Positions 7,420 through 15,914 of a stretch of 64,000 bases of DNA are shown piece by piece. This DNA comes from Acidobacteriota bacterium (lineage in GTDB: Bacteria; Acidobacteriota; Terriglobia; Terriglobales; Acidobacteriaceae): NCBI GenBank assembly GCA_021792135.1, contig JAJYVF010000021.1, positions 1-64,000 on the forward strand, in the 5' to 3' direction. How positions within the stretch are numbered: position 1 is the stretch's first letter; each line of letters begins with the position of its first letter. The notes beneath the pieces were generated by a model. The model made no database searches, was not told where the DNA came from, and saw only the letters and a program-made list of their open reading frames with translations. A program made the translations under genes and the position numbers.

Positions 7420-9654
7420 TCACTCGCCCCAACTTATCCGCAACCCCGCCCGCACGAGACGCGGGGTGCCCAGCGTCAACACCGGCGTCCTGCCCACCTG
7501 AATGGCGCGATTGAAGAGGTTTTCGCCCGAGGCAAAGGCCTCCACATGACTGCCGAGATTATGCTGCGCATAGGCGTCGAGACGGAAGAATCCATGCAGC
7601 AGAAAAACGTTGGTGTCATCGTCGAACTGGCGTCCGCTGACCTGCCCCTGGAGGCTCAGAACGCCGAGCCGTGGCTGCCAGAAGCGTACCTGCGCGGTTC
7701 CCGTGTTCCGCGGCACTTCCGGAATCCACTTGCCCACCAGCGAGGGATCCGGCGCGAACTGCGTCACCGTCGCATCGGCGTACTGATAGCCTCCGTCGAT
7801 CGAGAGCCAGTCCGCCGGTTGCATCGCATAATCCAGCGAGATGCCCCGGCTTTCAATCTGTCCCAGGTTCTCGCGCTTCAGCAGCACCTGGGCTGGCTTG
7901 ATGCTCAGCGTCAGGGAGGTGATCGGGCGGTTCACCTGGGTCCAGAAATAGCTGGCCCGCACGCTCGAACCCCAGCGGCGAATGTCGTCCTGGACTCCCG
8001 TCTCCCAGCCGGTCGCCCGTTCCGAGCGCAGGTTCGGATTGGCCTGGGTAAACTCCTGCCCCACCTGGAAGCTGCGGTACAGTTCGTCCTCTGTCGGCGC
8101 GCGGAAGGCGCGGAAAGCGGAAGCGCTCCACGCCAGCGATGGCGTGATCCGCCGCACAATCCCCAGGCGCGGATTGAAGAGCGTCTGGTGGATCGTTGGC
8201 AGGTCTTTTTGTGGCGGGGCCGGATAGCTGAACTGCCGCGCATTGAAGTTCGAAAAGTGATCCACTCGAGCCGATGCGCTGATCGTCCATTGCGACGGAG
8301 TCAGCAGCACCTCCGCCCACCCCCCGGTCAGCCGCTGCCGCGCCGAGGTGTCCAGAAAGCCGCCCGACCCGATCAGAATCTGCTCGCTGTCTTCGGCGCG
8401 CACGTCGTGCGTATCTGCTCCGGCGAGCACCACCGCATGTGATCCGATCGCATGATGCCAGCGCAGACCCGCGCCCAGTTCATCCGCCGGGTCGAATACA
8501 AAGCGCACTGGCTTCTCGAAGGCGCGGCTGAGGGGAATGATGGAGAAGGTCTGGCGGTAATGTTCATTGCTGCCGTAGAGACGCAGGTTGAACCCATTCC
8601 AGTCCACACCGCCCGCGTAGCGCCACAGGCGGGTCGCGTTCATCTGGAAAGGCGTTCCATTGTGGCGACTTTCGTTCAGCACATTGCTGCGCAGGAAGAT
8701 CCTTCCGCCGTTGCCAAAACTGCGCTCGATTTCCACCAGGCCGTTCTGCGCGTGAACGTTCGATGGCTGATCGATCGGCCCGCGCACGTCGGGTGCAACC
8801 AGCGTGTAGCCATCCGTGGCAATCAGGCCCGCGCTCCCCAGACCCGACCACGCGCCATGCTTCACGGTAGCCAGCAGGCCTTCATCCAGCGTGCTCTCCG
8901 ACCCGCCGCTCGTCTCAATCTCCAGTCCCGTATCCGAGGGATGGACCGGGATCACGCTGATCACGCCGCCGATGGCGCTCGATCCATACAGGTCCGAAGC
9001 GCCGCCACGAACGATTTCCACCGAATGCACCGCCAGCTCCGGCAGCTCTTCCCAGTGGATCCATCCGCCGTAGGGATCGTTCAGCGGCACCTCATCGAAC
9101 AGCACCAGCGACCGGCTTGCCGAGGTCGAGCCCAGGCCGCGCAGCGATACGCCCTCCGTCGTCGGGTTCGCCACCAGCGAACTGGACCGCCGGAATAGCT
9201 GGAAGCCCGGAATCTCTTTGAGCTTCCCGTCCAGGGCCGGCGGTGCGGCCTGCTGCAATTGCTGCCGGCTCAGGACCCGCGTGCTCGCCGGGCTGTCCGA
9301 GGCTCCCAGCGGCGAACGGTACGCTGTCACCGTCACCGTTTCCAGGGGACGCGTCAGCACCACGTGCAGTGGCTCATTTGGCACAACGGTCACGACGTTG
9401 ACCAGATAATGCGCTGCCGTTACTTCAATCTGGCGCGGGGGCTGCTCCAGGGTGAAGCTGCCATCGGTGCCGGAGACTGCCAGCTTTTTCCCCGCCATGT
9501 CCGTAACCAGCGCGCCCGCCACCGGCGCACCATGGGCGGTGCGGACCGTGCCCTGGACCTGCTGCTGGGCAACCACAACCTGCCCAGTTCCCGCCGCCAG
9601 CATCAGCGCGAGACAGACCCTCCCGGCAACATTCAGCATGAATTTTCGATTCAC
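7420..9654 (-). CDS. TonB-dependent outer-membrane receptor
   Basis: A 744-residue outer-membrane receptor. A signal peptide (residues about 8-30, ending VVAQQ) precedes a carboxypeptidase-regulatory-like beta domain at about 31-105 (VQGTVRTAHGAPVAGALVTD). The plug domain at about 120-240 carries the typical LRGLGSTSASRSLVLFDEVPLNDPYGG and VEIVRGGASDLYGSSAIGGVI segments. A beta-barrel follows to the C-terminus. The plug resembles BtuB/CirA-type receptors; the ligand is unknown. The start is a GTG overlapping the folK stop in a GTGA arrangement, so translation is probably coupled to folK. The C-terminus (RISWGE) lacks the usual terminal aromatic residue of barrel proteins. No tonB/exbBD genes are nearby. 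Confidence 0.93.
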   Translation of the reverse strand: MNRKFMLNVAGRVCLALMLAAGTGQVVVAQQQVQGTVRTAHGAPVAGALVTDMAGKKLAVSGTDGSFTLEQPPRQIEVTAAHYLVNVVTVVPNEPLHVVLTRPLETVTVTAYRSPLGASDSPASTRVLSRQQLQQAAPPALDGKLKEIPGFQLFRRSSSLVANPTTEGVSLRGLGSTSASRSLVLFDEVPLNDPYGGWIHWEELPELAVHSVEIVRGGASDLYGSSAIGGVISVIPVHPSDTGLEIETSGGSESTLDEGLLATVKHGAWSGLGSAGLIATDGYTLVAPDVRGPIDQPSNVHAQNGLVEIERSFGNGGRIFLRSNVLNESRHNGTPFQMNATRLWRYAGGVDWNGFNLRLYGSNEHYRQTFSIIPLSRAFEKPVRFVFDPADELGAGLRWHHAIGSHAVVLAGADTHDVRAEDSEQILIGSGGFLDTSARQRLTGGWAEVLLTPSQWTISASARVDHFSNFNARQFSYPAPPQKDLPTIHQTLFNPRLGIVRRITPSLAWSASAFRAFRAPTEDELYRSFQVGQEFTQANPNLRSERATGWETGVQDDIRRWGSSVRASYFWTQVNRPITSLTLSIKPAQVLLKRENLGQIESRGISLDYAMQPADWLSIDGGYQYADATVTQFAPDPSLVGKWIPEVPRNTGTAQVRFWQPRLGVLSLQGQVSGRQFDDDTNVFLLHGFFRLDAYAQHNLGSHVEAFASGENLFNRAIQVGRTPVLTLGTPRLVRAGLRISWGE

Positions 9655-10184
9655 GAGGTCCTCGTCTGGCTGCTCAACCTGCGAACAGCGCTGCTGCGGT
9701 TGGCGCCCTCTTCCGGCAGTACCGCCAGTAACTCGCGCATGGTGGCCCCGCTCACGGGATGCCTCAGCTCGGGTGCGATCTGGCTCAGCGGTTCCAGCAC
9801 AAACCTCCGCTGATCCAGTTCGGGATGCGGAAGCGTCAGCCGCGGCGAGCGCATCACCAGCTCATCCATCAGCAGAAGATCCAGATCCAGCGACCGCGGC
9901 CCCTTCGGAACATCCCGTGTCCGCTGCCGCCCATACCGGCGCTCCAGGGCCAGCAGGAAATCCAGGAGCGGTTCTGCCTCCAGTTCCGTCTCCAGCTTCA
10001 CAACGGCATTTACAAAAGGCGGCTGGTTCGCAAAACCCACGGGTTCACTACTGTACAGCGAAGACGCCGCCGCCACGCGCCCCGCCTCGCTCAGTTCGTT
10101 CATCGCGGCGGCCACCGTTACATCCGGTTCGCCTGCTCGCGACCTCAGGTTGGCTCCCAGGCCGACATACGCAATATGCCTCAC
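9651..10184 (-). CDS. folK: 2-amino-4-hydroxy-6-hydroxymethyldihydropteridine pyrophosphokinase
   Basis: This 177-residue enzyme transfers pyrophosphate from ATP to 6-hydroxymethyl-dihydropterin, the step before dihydropteroate synthesis in folate biosynthesis. Motifs are AYVGLGANL at the N-terminus, QPPFVNAV, LERRYGRQRTRDVPKGPRSLDLDLLL (the PS00794 signature with metal-binding DLD) and LPHPELDQRRFVLEPL. The start is a GTG, 60 bases from the divergent nadD gene. Its stop overlaps the start of the TonB-dependent receptor by four bases, an odd partner for a folate gene. Function is secure. Confidence 0.95.
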   Translation of the reverse strand: MRHIAYVGLGANLRSRAGEPDVTVAAAMNELSEAGRVAAASSLYSSEPVGFANQPPFVNAVVKLETELEAEPLLDFLLALERRYGRQRTRDVPKGPRSLDLDLLLMDELVMRSPRLTLPHPELDQRRFVLEPLSQIAPELRHPVSGATMRELLAVLPEEGANRSSAVRRLSSQTRTS

Positions 10185-10244
10185 AAACCCAAGGTACCCG
10201 AAACCCCACTGCCGCGCCGCCTCTCCGCGATATGCTCAGAAACA

Positions 10245-10928
10245 ATGAGAGTCGGCTTCTTTGGAGGCAGTTTCGATCCGCCTCACCGTGGCCATATTGC
10301 CCTGGCGCGTCTGGCTATGGAGCGTCTCCGCCTCGACCGTGTGTTGCTGGCTCCGGTGGGCATGCAGCCGCTCAAGCGCGACCGCCCCCAGGCCGGTTTC
10401 GACGACCGCGTCGCCATGGTGCGTCTTGCGATCCGCAACCAACCGGGCCTCGAGCTTTCCCTCATCGACAAGCAGCATGTGAACGGCCGCCCCAACTACA
10501 CCGTCGACGCCATCCGCGCGCTGCGCTCTTCGCTGCCTCCCGGCGATGAGATTGTCTGTCTGATGGGCGCCGACTCCTTCCTTAGCATCGGCCGCTGGTA
10601 TCGCGCCGCCGATCTGCTCCTTGCCTGCGATTTCGCCGTGGCCTCCCGTCCCGGCTTCGATCTGGGCCGCCTCGCCGCCGCGTTGCCGGCAACGATCTCG
10701 GTTGCCTCCTGCGACTCGCCGCCGCAGCAGACCCTGGTGCTCTGCCTCCGCGGCCCGGGACGCCGCGAATCCCGCCTCTATCTGCTGCCGGATCTCGAGG
10801 AACTGGCTTCCGCCAGCTCCATTCGCGCGGCGCTCCATCAGGGCGCCGATCCGAACGCGGTCCTCGACCCGGTCGTGGCCGCGTACATTCGCGACCACCA
10901 TCTGTACGGCCGGCATCCGCAACCCTGA
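10245..10928 (+). CDS. nadD: Nicotinate-nucleotide adenylyltransferase
   Basis: This 227-residue enzyme adenylates nicotinate mononucleotide to form deamido-NAD, the penultimate step of NAD synthesis. The N-terminus MRVGFFGGSFDPPHRGH carries the nucleotidyltransferase GGSFDPxHxGH motif. Further motifs are LIDKQHVNGRPNYTVD, LMGADSFLSIGRWY and, near the end, ASSIRAAL, corresponding to the (I)SSTxIR ATP-binding motif. The frame is open far upstream, antisense to folK, but homology starts at the ATG at 10245. It precedes rsfS, a common bacterial pairing (nadD-rsfS). Confidence 0.95.
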   Translation: MRVGFFGGSFDPPHRGHIALARLAMERLRLDRVLLAPVGMQPLKRDRPQAGFDDRVAMVRLAIRNQPGLELSLIDKQHVNGRPNYTVDAIRALRSSLPPGDEIVCLMGADSFLSIGRWYRAADLLLACDFAVASRPGFDLGRLAAALPATISVASCDSPPQQTLVLCLRGPGRRESRLYLLPDLEELASASSIRAALHQGADPNAVLDPVVAAYIRDHHLYGRHPQP

Positions 10929-11054
10929 TCGTTCCTGTTTTCCGCTCCCCATTCCGCCCTGAATGCCGTACCATCGTCCTGGAGCAAACCCGAAACGGAG
11001 CATTCCTGAGTCACGGCATCTCCGGTTCGTCCAAGGAGCAGTCGAACCCCACGC

Positions 11055-11600
11055 ATGCCATCGACCGAAACGCGCAGAATGGTGTTGGCCGCCGCCGCGG
11101 CCTGCGACGATAAGAAAGGCGAGGACACCCGGATCCTCCAGCTTGACCCATCCGATTCCGCTTTTACCGACTTCTTCCTCATCACCAGTTCCGCCAACGA
11201 ACGCCAGTCGCAGGCCATCGCCGATGAAATCGAGCTGCGCCTGAAGCGCGACTTCGGCACCTGGCCCAACTCCGTCGAAGGCCGCCGGCTCGGTGAGTGG
11301 ATCCTGATGGACTACGTCGATTTCGTCGTCCACGTCTTCCTTCGCGAGCGCCGCGCCTTCTACGACATCGAGCGCCTGCGCAAATCCGCCCGCGTTATTG
11401 CCCTCGCCGAACTCACTGCGGCCCTCACCGAAAGAACTCTCGCGGCCCGCAGGAAAGCGCCAGCCAAACGCGCTGCGAAGAAAACAGCGGTGAAGAAAGC
11501 GGCTTCCGGAAAGGCTCCCGTGGGAAAGGCGCCTCGCAAGGCGGCAGCAAAGAAATCCGCGAAGAAAGCTGTGAAAACCGCAGCGAAACGGACAAAATAA
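11055..11600 (+). CDS. rsfS: Ribosome silencing factor with Lys/Ala-rich tail
   Basis: Residues 1 to about 125 are a complete RsfS (DUF143/Iojap) domain: [38 protein letters not shown] and [11 protein letters not shown]. RsfS binds ribosomal protein L14 and blocks subunit joining during starvation. The final 50 or so residues are a low-complexity tail of repeated AAKK/KKAA/KAP blocks, like histone H1 or AlgP tails, and are not part of the usual 105-130 residue family. The tail should be disordered and strongly basic, so it probably binds RNA or DNA. The gene follows nadD by 126 bases and is followed after four bases by the start chosen for the methyltransferase gene. Confidence 0.93.
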   Translation: MPSTETRRMVLAAAAACDDKKGEDTRILQLDPSDSAFTDFFLITSSANERQSQAIADEIELRLKRDFGTWPNSVEGRRLGEWILMDYVDFVVHVFLRERRAFYDIERLRKSARVIALAELTAALTERTLAARRKAPAKRAAKKTAVKKAASGKAPVGKAPRKAAAKKSAKKAVKTAAKRTK

Positions 11601-11604
11601 TCCC

Positions 11605-12687
11605 GTGGCCAGGGCCGCCTTCATGTTCATCGACCTGTTCGCCGGCATCGGCGGTATGCGGATGGGCTTCGAGTCCGCAGGCGGCCACTGTGTCTTTACC
11701 AGCGAATGGAATCGGTGGGCGCGCGAGACCTACACCGCCAACTTCGGCGAGGAGCACCCTCTGGTCGGCGACATTCGCGAACAGCGCGAAGACGAAATCC
11801 CCGATCACGACATCCTGCTCGCCGGCTTCCCCTGTCAGCCGTTCTCGATCGCAGGGGTCAGCAAGAAAAACGCCCTTGGCCGCCCGCACGGATTCGCCTG
11901 CGCCACCCAGGGAACGCTCTTCTTCGACGTGGCCCGCATCATCGCGGCCAAACGGCCCCGCGCTTTCCTGCTGGAGAATGTCAAGAACCTGCTGAGCCAC
12001 GACCGCGGCCGGACCTTCAGGATTATCCGCCAGACGCTCGAAGAAGAACTCGGCTATTCCATCTCCTGGCGCGTGATTGATGCCGCGCATTTCGTGCCGC
12101 AGCATCGCGAACGCATCCTGATTGCCGGCTTCCGCGAGCCCGTTGGCTTTTCGCTCAAGGATCTGCCGCTGCCGCGTGCCGGTCCGCGGCTTTCCGCCAT
12201 CCTGCATCCGGAAGACGGCAGCGAATCGCCGGAAGAGCCTTATACGTTGCCTCCCACCGGGGCCGTGAATCAGAAATACGTGCTGACCAACAAACTCTGG
12301 GGCTATCTCCAGGCGTACGCCGCAAAGCACCGCGCCGCCGGCAACGGCTTCGGCTTCGGCCTGGTCGATGGGGCCACCATCGCCCGCACGCTCTCCGCGC
12401 GCTACTACAAGGATGGATCGGAGATCCTGATCAGCCGTGGTTCCGGCGCCAATCCCCGCCGCCTGACGCCGCGAGAGTGCGCCCGCCTTATGGGCTTCCC
12501 CGACAGCTACCGCATCCCCGTCTCCGACACCCAGGCCTACAAGCAATTCGGCAACAGCGTCGCCGTCCCGGTCATTGCCGCTGTGGCTTCCGCCATCGTT
12601 CCCTGGCTTTACGCCGAGCCGTCACAGGTTCCCCACCTGCTCCCTCTGCGCGGATCCCAGCGTATGCTCTTCGCAACAACACCATGA
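11605..12687 (+). CDS. DNA (cytosine-5) methyltransferase, Dcm type
   Basis: This 360-residue methyltransferase transfers a methyl group from S-adenosylmethionine to cytosine C5 in DNA. The conserved C5-MTase motifs occur in order. They are I ([15 protein letters not shown]), IV with the catalytic Cys ([10 protein letters not shown]), VI (LENVKNLL), VIII ([11 protein letters not shown]), IX ([18 protein letters not shown]) and X ([12 protein letters not shown]). The start is either GTG 11605 or ATG 11623; the second has a modest AGGG upstream and loses only six residues. No restriction endonuclease is adjacent. The next gene is vsr, which normally accompanies Dcm-like enzymes of CCWGG or related specificity. 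The recognition sequence itself cannot be read directly. Confidence 0.94.
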   Translation: MARAAFMFIDLFAGIGGMRMGFESAGGHCVFTSEWNRWARETYTANFGEEHPLVGDIREQREDEIPDHDILLAGFPCQPFSIAGVSKKNALGRPHGFACATQGTLFFDVARIIAAKRPRAFLLENVKNLLSHDRGRTFRIIRQTLEEELGYSISWRVIDAAHFVPQHRERILIAGFREPVGFSLKDLPLPRAGPRLSAILHPEDGSESPEEPYTLPPTGAVNQKYVLTNKLWGYLQAYAAKHRAAGNGFGFGLVDGATIARTLSARYYKDGSEILISRGSGANPRRLTPRECARLMGFPDSYRIPVSDTQAYKQFGNSVAVPVIAAVASAIVPWLYAEPSQVPHLLPLRGSQRMLFATTP

Positions 12688-12732
12688 ATCCGGCGCCGGG
12701 GCGATTCTCCGCCGATCGCTGTACCCTGTTCT

Positions 12733-13155
12733 GTGACCGACGTCCACACCCGCGAACAGCGCAGCCGCAACATGGCGGCGATCCGCTCCGCGAACACCAA
12801 ACCGGAGATGCGCGTGCGCTCCGCCCTGCACGTGCTCGGCTTCCGTTTTCGCCTGCACCGTAAAGATCTGCCCGGCCGCCCTGACATTGTCCTCCCGAAA
12901 TACCGCACCGCCATCTTCGTGCACGGCTGTTTTTGGCACTGCCATCAGTGCAAATACGGATCGGTCGTTCCCGCGACCCGCGCGGAGTTCTGGGCTGCCA
13001 AACGCGCCGGAAACGTTGTCCGCGACCGGGCCAACGCCGCGGCCCTGCGCAGACTGGGCTGGCGGGTCATCGTACTCTGGGAGTGTGAGGTCAGCACCGC
13101 GGAAGCCGCTCAGGCAAAGGTCGGCAGGCTGCGCATCGCCGCCAGCCATGTCTGA
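12733..13155 (+). CDS. vsr: Very short patch repair endonuclease
   Basis: This 140-residue Vsr endonuclease nicks DNA next to T:G mismatches arising by deamination of 5-methylcytosine, starting very short patch repair. Motifs are the N-terminal REQRSRNMAAIRSANTKPE, LPGRPDIVLPKYR (catalytic Asp) and the zinc-binding FVHGCFWHCHQC with a distal LWECEV Cys. All expected zinc ligands and the catalytic Asp and His are present. The GTG start at 12733 lies 45 bases after the methyltransferase stop, which supports a methylation plus repair cassette. Confidence 0.95.
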   Translation: MTDVHTREQRSRNMAAIRSANTKPEMRVRSALHVLGFRFRLHRKDLPGRPDIVLPKYRTAIFVHGCFWHCHQCKYGSVVPATRAEFWAAKRAGNVVRDRANAAALRRLGWRVIVLWECEVSTAEAAQAKVGRLRIAASHV

Positions 13156-13185
13156 CGAAACCCTGGTAAGGTAGCATCAAATTCG

Positions 13186-14076
13186 ATGTCCAATCTCGCT
13201 CATCTCCCCACGGAAGCCCGTAATCCGTCCTCCTACCGGCTGGACGAGCTGCCCACCGCGGAAGTGCTCCGGGTCATCCACGCCTGCGATCACGAAGCCG
13301 TCGCCGCCGTCCAGCGCGAACTGCCCCGCATTGCCCCGGCCGTGGATGCCATCGTCGAGCGCATCGGCGGCGGAGGCCGCCTTTTCTACATCGGCGCCGG
13401 CACCTCCGGCCGCCTCGGCGTCCTCGATGCTTCCGAGTGCCCGCCCACCTATAACACCCCACCGGAACTCGTGCAGGGGCTGATCGCCGGCGGCGACTTC
13501 GCTCTGCGGCACTCCGTGGAGCGCGCCGAAGACGATCCCGCCCAGGGAGAACTCGATCTCCGCATCCACGGCTTTTCGGCGAAAGACGCGCTCGTCGGCA
13601 TCGCCGCCAGCGGGCGCACTCCTTATGTCCTCGGCGGCATCGAGTATGCCCGAGGTCTGGGTGCGCTCACCATCGGTCTCAGCTGTGTCCCCGGTTCGGA
13701 GCTGGCCACCGCAGCCGAGCTGGCCATCACCCCCGCCACCGGCCCCGAAGTGGTCACCGGCTCCACGCGCATGAAGGCCGGCACGGCCACCAAGCTTGTT
13801 CTCAATATGCTTTCCACCGGCGCGCTCGTGCGCCTGGGGTACGTCTACGGCAATCTGATGGTGAATGTTCAGCCCACCAACACGAAACTGGCTGATCGCG
13901 CCGCGCGGATTGTCGATGCCATCACCGGAATGGGATATCACGAGGCCGCGCAGCTTCTCGAGCAGGCCGGCTCCGTCAAAACTGCTGTCGTCATGCAGGA
14001 GCTCGGCCTCAGCCGTCCCGAAGCGGAAGCTCGTCTTCGAGCGGCTTCTGGCCGCCTTCGGGATGCCCTGCTGTGA
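13186..14076 (+). CDS. murQ: N-acetylmuramic acid 6-phosphate etherase
   Basis: This 296-residue SIS-domain enzyme cleaves the lactyl ether of MurNAc 6-phosphate, giving GlcNAc 6-phosphate and D-lactate in murein recycling or environmental MurNAc use. Motifs are the N-terminal LPTEARNP, GGRLFYIGAGTSGRLGVLDASECPPTY (SIS domain with the catalytic Glu region), GIAASGRTPYV, TGSTRMKAGTATKLVLNM and YGNLMVNVQPTN. Length is normal. It starts 30 bases after vsr. I see no anmK or murP next to it, so substrate entry must be encoded elsewhere. Confidence 0.96.
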   Translation: MSNLAHLPTEARNPSSYRLDELPTAEVLRVIHACDHEAVAAVQRELPRIAPAVDAIVERIGGGGRLFYIGAGTSGRLGVLDASECPPTYNTPPELVQGLIAGGDFALRHSVERAEDDPAQGELDLRIHGFSAKDALVGIAASGRTPYVLGGIEYARGLGALTIGLSCVPGSELATAAELAITPATGPEVVTGSTRMKAGTATKLVLNMLSTGALVRLGYVYGNLMVNVQPTNTKLADRAARIVDAITGMGYHEAAQLLEQAGSVKTAVVMQELGLSRPEAEARLRAASGRLRDALL

Positions 14077-14142
14077 TCCCCGGAAACCTTTCGCCGGCGC
14101 CGGGCATTTCCTCTTGCGCTCCCTTCCCGGCCCAGGAGAACC

Positions 14143-14877
14143 ATGAAAGCCACGCAGTTTGAGTTTCGCTTTCGCGTTCTGATCGTCGCTCTCCTCTATA
14201 TCCTCGGTTTTTGGGCGCCCTGGACCCGCTACGGCGCCGCAGCTCCCGCCACCACCGCCTGGCTCGCGCTCTGCACAATCTTTGCCCGCTGGGGTTGGCT
14301 GCCTCTCGACAGATCCACCCTGTTCGTCACGGGGCTGGCCATCCTCTTCGCCCTGGCGGGAGCGGCGCTGCGCATCTGGGGCACATCGTATCTCGGCCCC
14401 TCGGTCGTGCAGTCCCCGGCCATGCATGCCGGCCAGATGATGGCCTCCGGGCCGTACCGCTATGTGCGCAACCCGCTCTACCTCGGCACCTTGCTCTTCT
14501 CGGTCGGCGTCTCCATCCTCATGCCGCCCACCGGCGCGCTCTTCTTCCTGGCAGCCAATGTGCTTTTCTATCTGCGTCTCATCCTTGCCGAGGAAGCGTA
14601 CCTGGGCACCCAGATCGGCCCTGCCTATCTCGACTATTGCCGGCGCGTTCCGCGCCTTCTGCCCAGCCTGCGACCCCGCATGCCCGCCTCGCCGGTGCGC
14701 GCCCACTGGCTCCATGGCGTGATGGGCGAAGTCTACCCCGCCGGATTCGCCCTCTGTCTGGCCGTCCTGGCCTGGCGCTACAACCCCGAGCTGCTGATCC
14801 GGTGCGTGCTGCTCTGCTTTGGGCTGTCTCTCATCACGCGCGCGCTGCTCCCGCGCGAACGCTTTGCCGGCGACTGA
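14143..14877 (+). CDS. Isoprenylcysteine carboxylmethyltransferase-like membrane protein
   Basis: A 244-residue integral membrane protein with about five or six hydrophobic segments. The ICMT/phospholipid methyltransferase signature GPYRYVRNPLYLG occurs around residue 103, followed by an EEAYLGTQIGPAYLDYCRRVPRLLP segment with the conserved Glu and the distal YxxYxxxVPRLLP element. Members use S-adenosylmethionine to methylate lipid or protein substrates at the membrane; the substrate here is unknown. The ATG has a strong GGAG Shine-Dalgarno four bases upstream. An extra hydrophobic C-terminal pair of segments lies beyond the catalytic core. Confidence 0.82.
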   Translation: MKATQFEFRFRVLIVALLYILGFWAPWTRYGAAAPATTAWLALCTIFARWGWLPLDRSTLFVTGLAILFALAGAALRIWGTSYLGPSVVQSPAMHAGQMMASGPYRYVRNPLYLGTLLFSVGVSILMPPTGALFFLAANVLFYLRLILAEEAYLGTQIGPAYLDYCRRVPRLLPSLRPRMPASPVRAHWLHGVMGEVYPAGFALCLAVLAWRYNPELLIRCVLLCFGLSLITRALLPRERFAGD

Positions 14878-15000
14878 TCGGGCTCAGTCGCTTGTGCGGC
14901 GAACTCAGACTTAGGGTCTGCCTCCTCCGCACAGAGGTGAACGCACGACCAGGAGGAGAGTCTCGTCCGGCCGCAACCGGGGAATCGTTCCCGGGAAGTC

Positions 15001-15159
15001 CTACCTCAAATCGCCGGCGCCATATCCCGGGCTCTCTTCATGATGCCGGTGTTGCAGCTTCCACTCCGTGTACATTCCGCGCGTGGCCCACAGAATGCAC
15101 CCCAGGAAAACAGCCAGAAAGAGCAGAATCATTCCAACCGTGTTCGGCGTTGTCCGCAT
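15001..15159 (-). CDS. Small single-pass membrane protein (52 residues)
   Basis: A short reading frame of 52 codons. The ATG at 15159 is preceded by GGAGG five bases upstream, an ideal Shine-Dalgarno. The peptide begins MRTTPNTVG, then has one hydrophobic helix (about residues 8-25, MILLFLAVFLGCILWA). A charged, His-rich tail follows (EWKLQHRHHEE). The topology suggests an inner-membrane protein. It sits in the otherwise empty 495-base gap between two plus-strand genes, and the rest of the gap (14878-15000) holds only weak hairpins. Function unknown. Confidence rests on the RBS, the helix and the clean gap. Confidence 0.6.
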   Translation of the reverse strand: MRTTPNTVGMILLFLAVFLGCILWATRGMYTEWKLQHRHHEESPGYGAGDLR

Positions 15160-15372
15160 ACAAGCCTCCACACAGCACAGAGTGCCGCCAACTCCTTTTC
15201 GTTGTCTGCGTTCCGCGCAGACCGGTTGTCCCGATCAGGATTCCTGCTCCACCGGCTCCGAAATGGGCTTACCATGGGCGACACGCCGCGAGAAAGCCTT
15301 TCCGCTGCGGCATGCATCTGAATGACCGTCCCCCACGGCCCGGCTTCTCGCGCGGGACAGGAGAGAGACGCC

Positions 15373-15897
15373 GTGAAACGCTGCTTAGCTGTGTTCGCAC
15401 TGGCCTGGCTGTCTGTCCTCTTCACCACCCCGGCATTCTCGCAGGACTCTCCTTTCATCAGCGGCCACAACCTCAACGTCTTTGCCGAATTCTCCGGCGC
15501 ACGCTCCGGCCAGGGCGTCGGCTACCTCTGGGGAGGCAGTGCGGGAGCCTACCTCCAGGGACGGCTCCTGGGCCTTGTTCTTCGGGGAACCGTGGCTTCC
15601 AGCAATGCTTCGGTTCACATTTTTGATGCCGTGTTCGGCCCCCGTTTCGCGCTGAATCTGCCGTTTTTCAGGGGCTATATCGAGGCCGGAGGCGGCATCG
15701 GCCGCAGCGGCTACGTCGACTCGCTGGGCAATCTCGGGTCTTCCTGGGGACCTGCCTGGCAGGCGGATGCCGGCCTCAGCCATGAGCTCTTACCCCACCT
15801 CAACTGGCACGTGCTCGAATTGGCGTACGGGCAAATCTACGTTGGCCCCATCGTCAAGCCGGTTATCCTGAGCACCGGCGTGGCGCTGCATTTCTGA
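15373..15897 (+). CDS. Outer-membrane beta-barrel protein
   Basis: About 174 residues from the GTG at 15373; an ATG at 15322 is in frame but adds a hydrophilic stretch before the signal peptide. The signal peptide (CLAVFALAWLSVLFTTPAFS) ends with an AFSQD cleavage site. The mature part alternates short amphipathic strands rich in Gly and aromatics (LNVFAEFSGAR, GRLLGLVLRGTV, GYIEAGGGIGRSGY) and ends in VALHF with a terminal Phe. This is the pattern of a small eight-stranded outer-membrane barrel. A GGAG element nine bases before the GTG supports that start. Ligand or role is unknown. Confidence 0.75.
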   Translation: MKRCLAVFALAWLSVLFTTPAFSQDSPFISGHNLNVFAEFSGARSGQGVGYLWGGSAGAYLQGRLLGLVLRGTVASSNASVHIFDAVFGPRFALNLPFFRGYIEAGGGIGRSGYVDSLGNLGSSWGPAWQADAGLSHELLPHLNWHVLELAYGQIYVGPIVKPVILSTGVALHF

Positions 15898-15914
15898 GGC
15901 GCAGCGGTCGGGCC

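Noticed and set aside
10236-11648. 470-codon minus-strand frame across nadD and rsfS
   Set aside because: Low-complexity Gly/Arg/His sequence with no domain; both plus-strand genes are certain.
13177-14715. 512-codon minus-strand frame across murQ
   Set aside because: Antisense of a certain gene, composition typical of shadow frames.
14878-15000. Structured RNA or riboswitch after the methyltransferase-like gene
   Set aside because: Only short five-base-pair hairpins are visible and no conserved motif is recognised.
14211-15626. 471-codon plus-strand frame after murQ
   Set aside because: Out of frame with the methyltransferase-like gene and extremely Arg/Pro rich.
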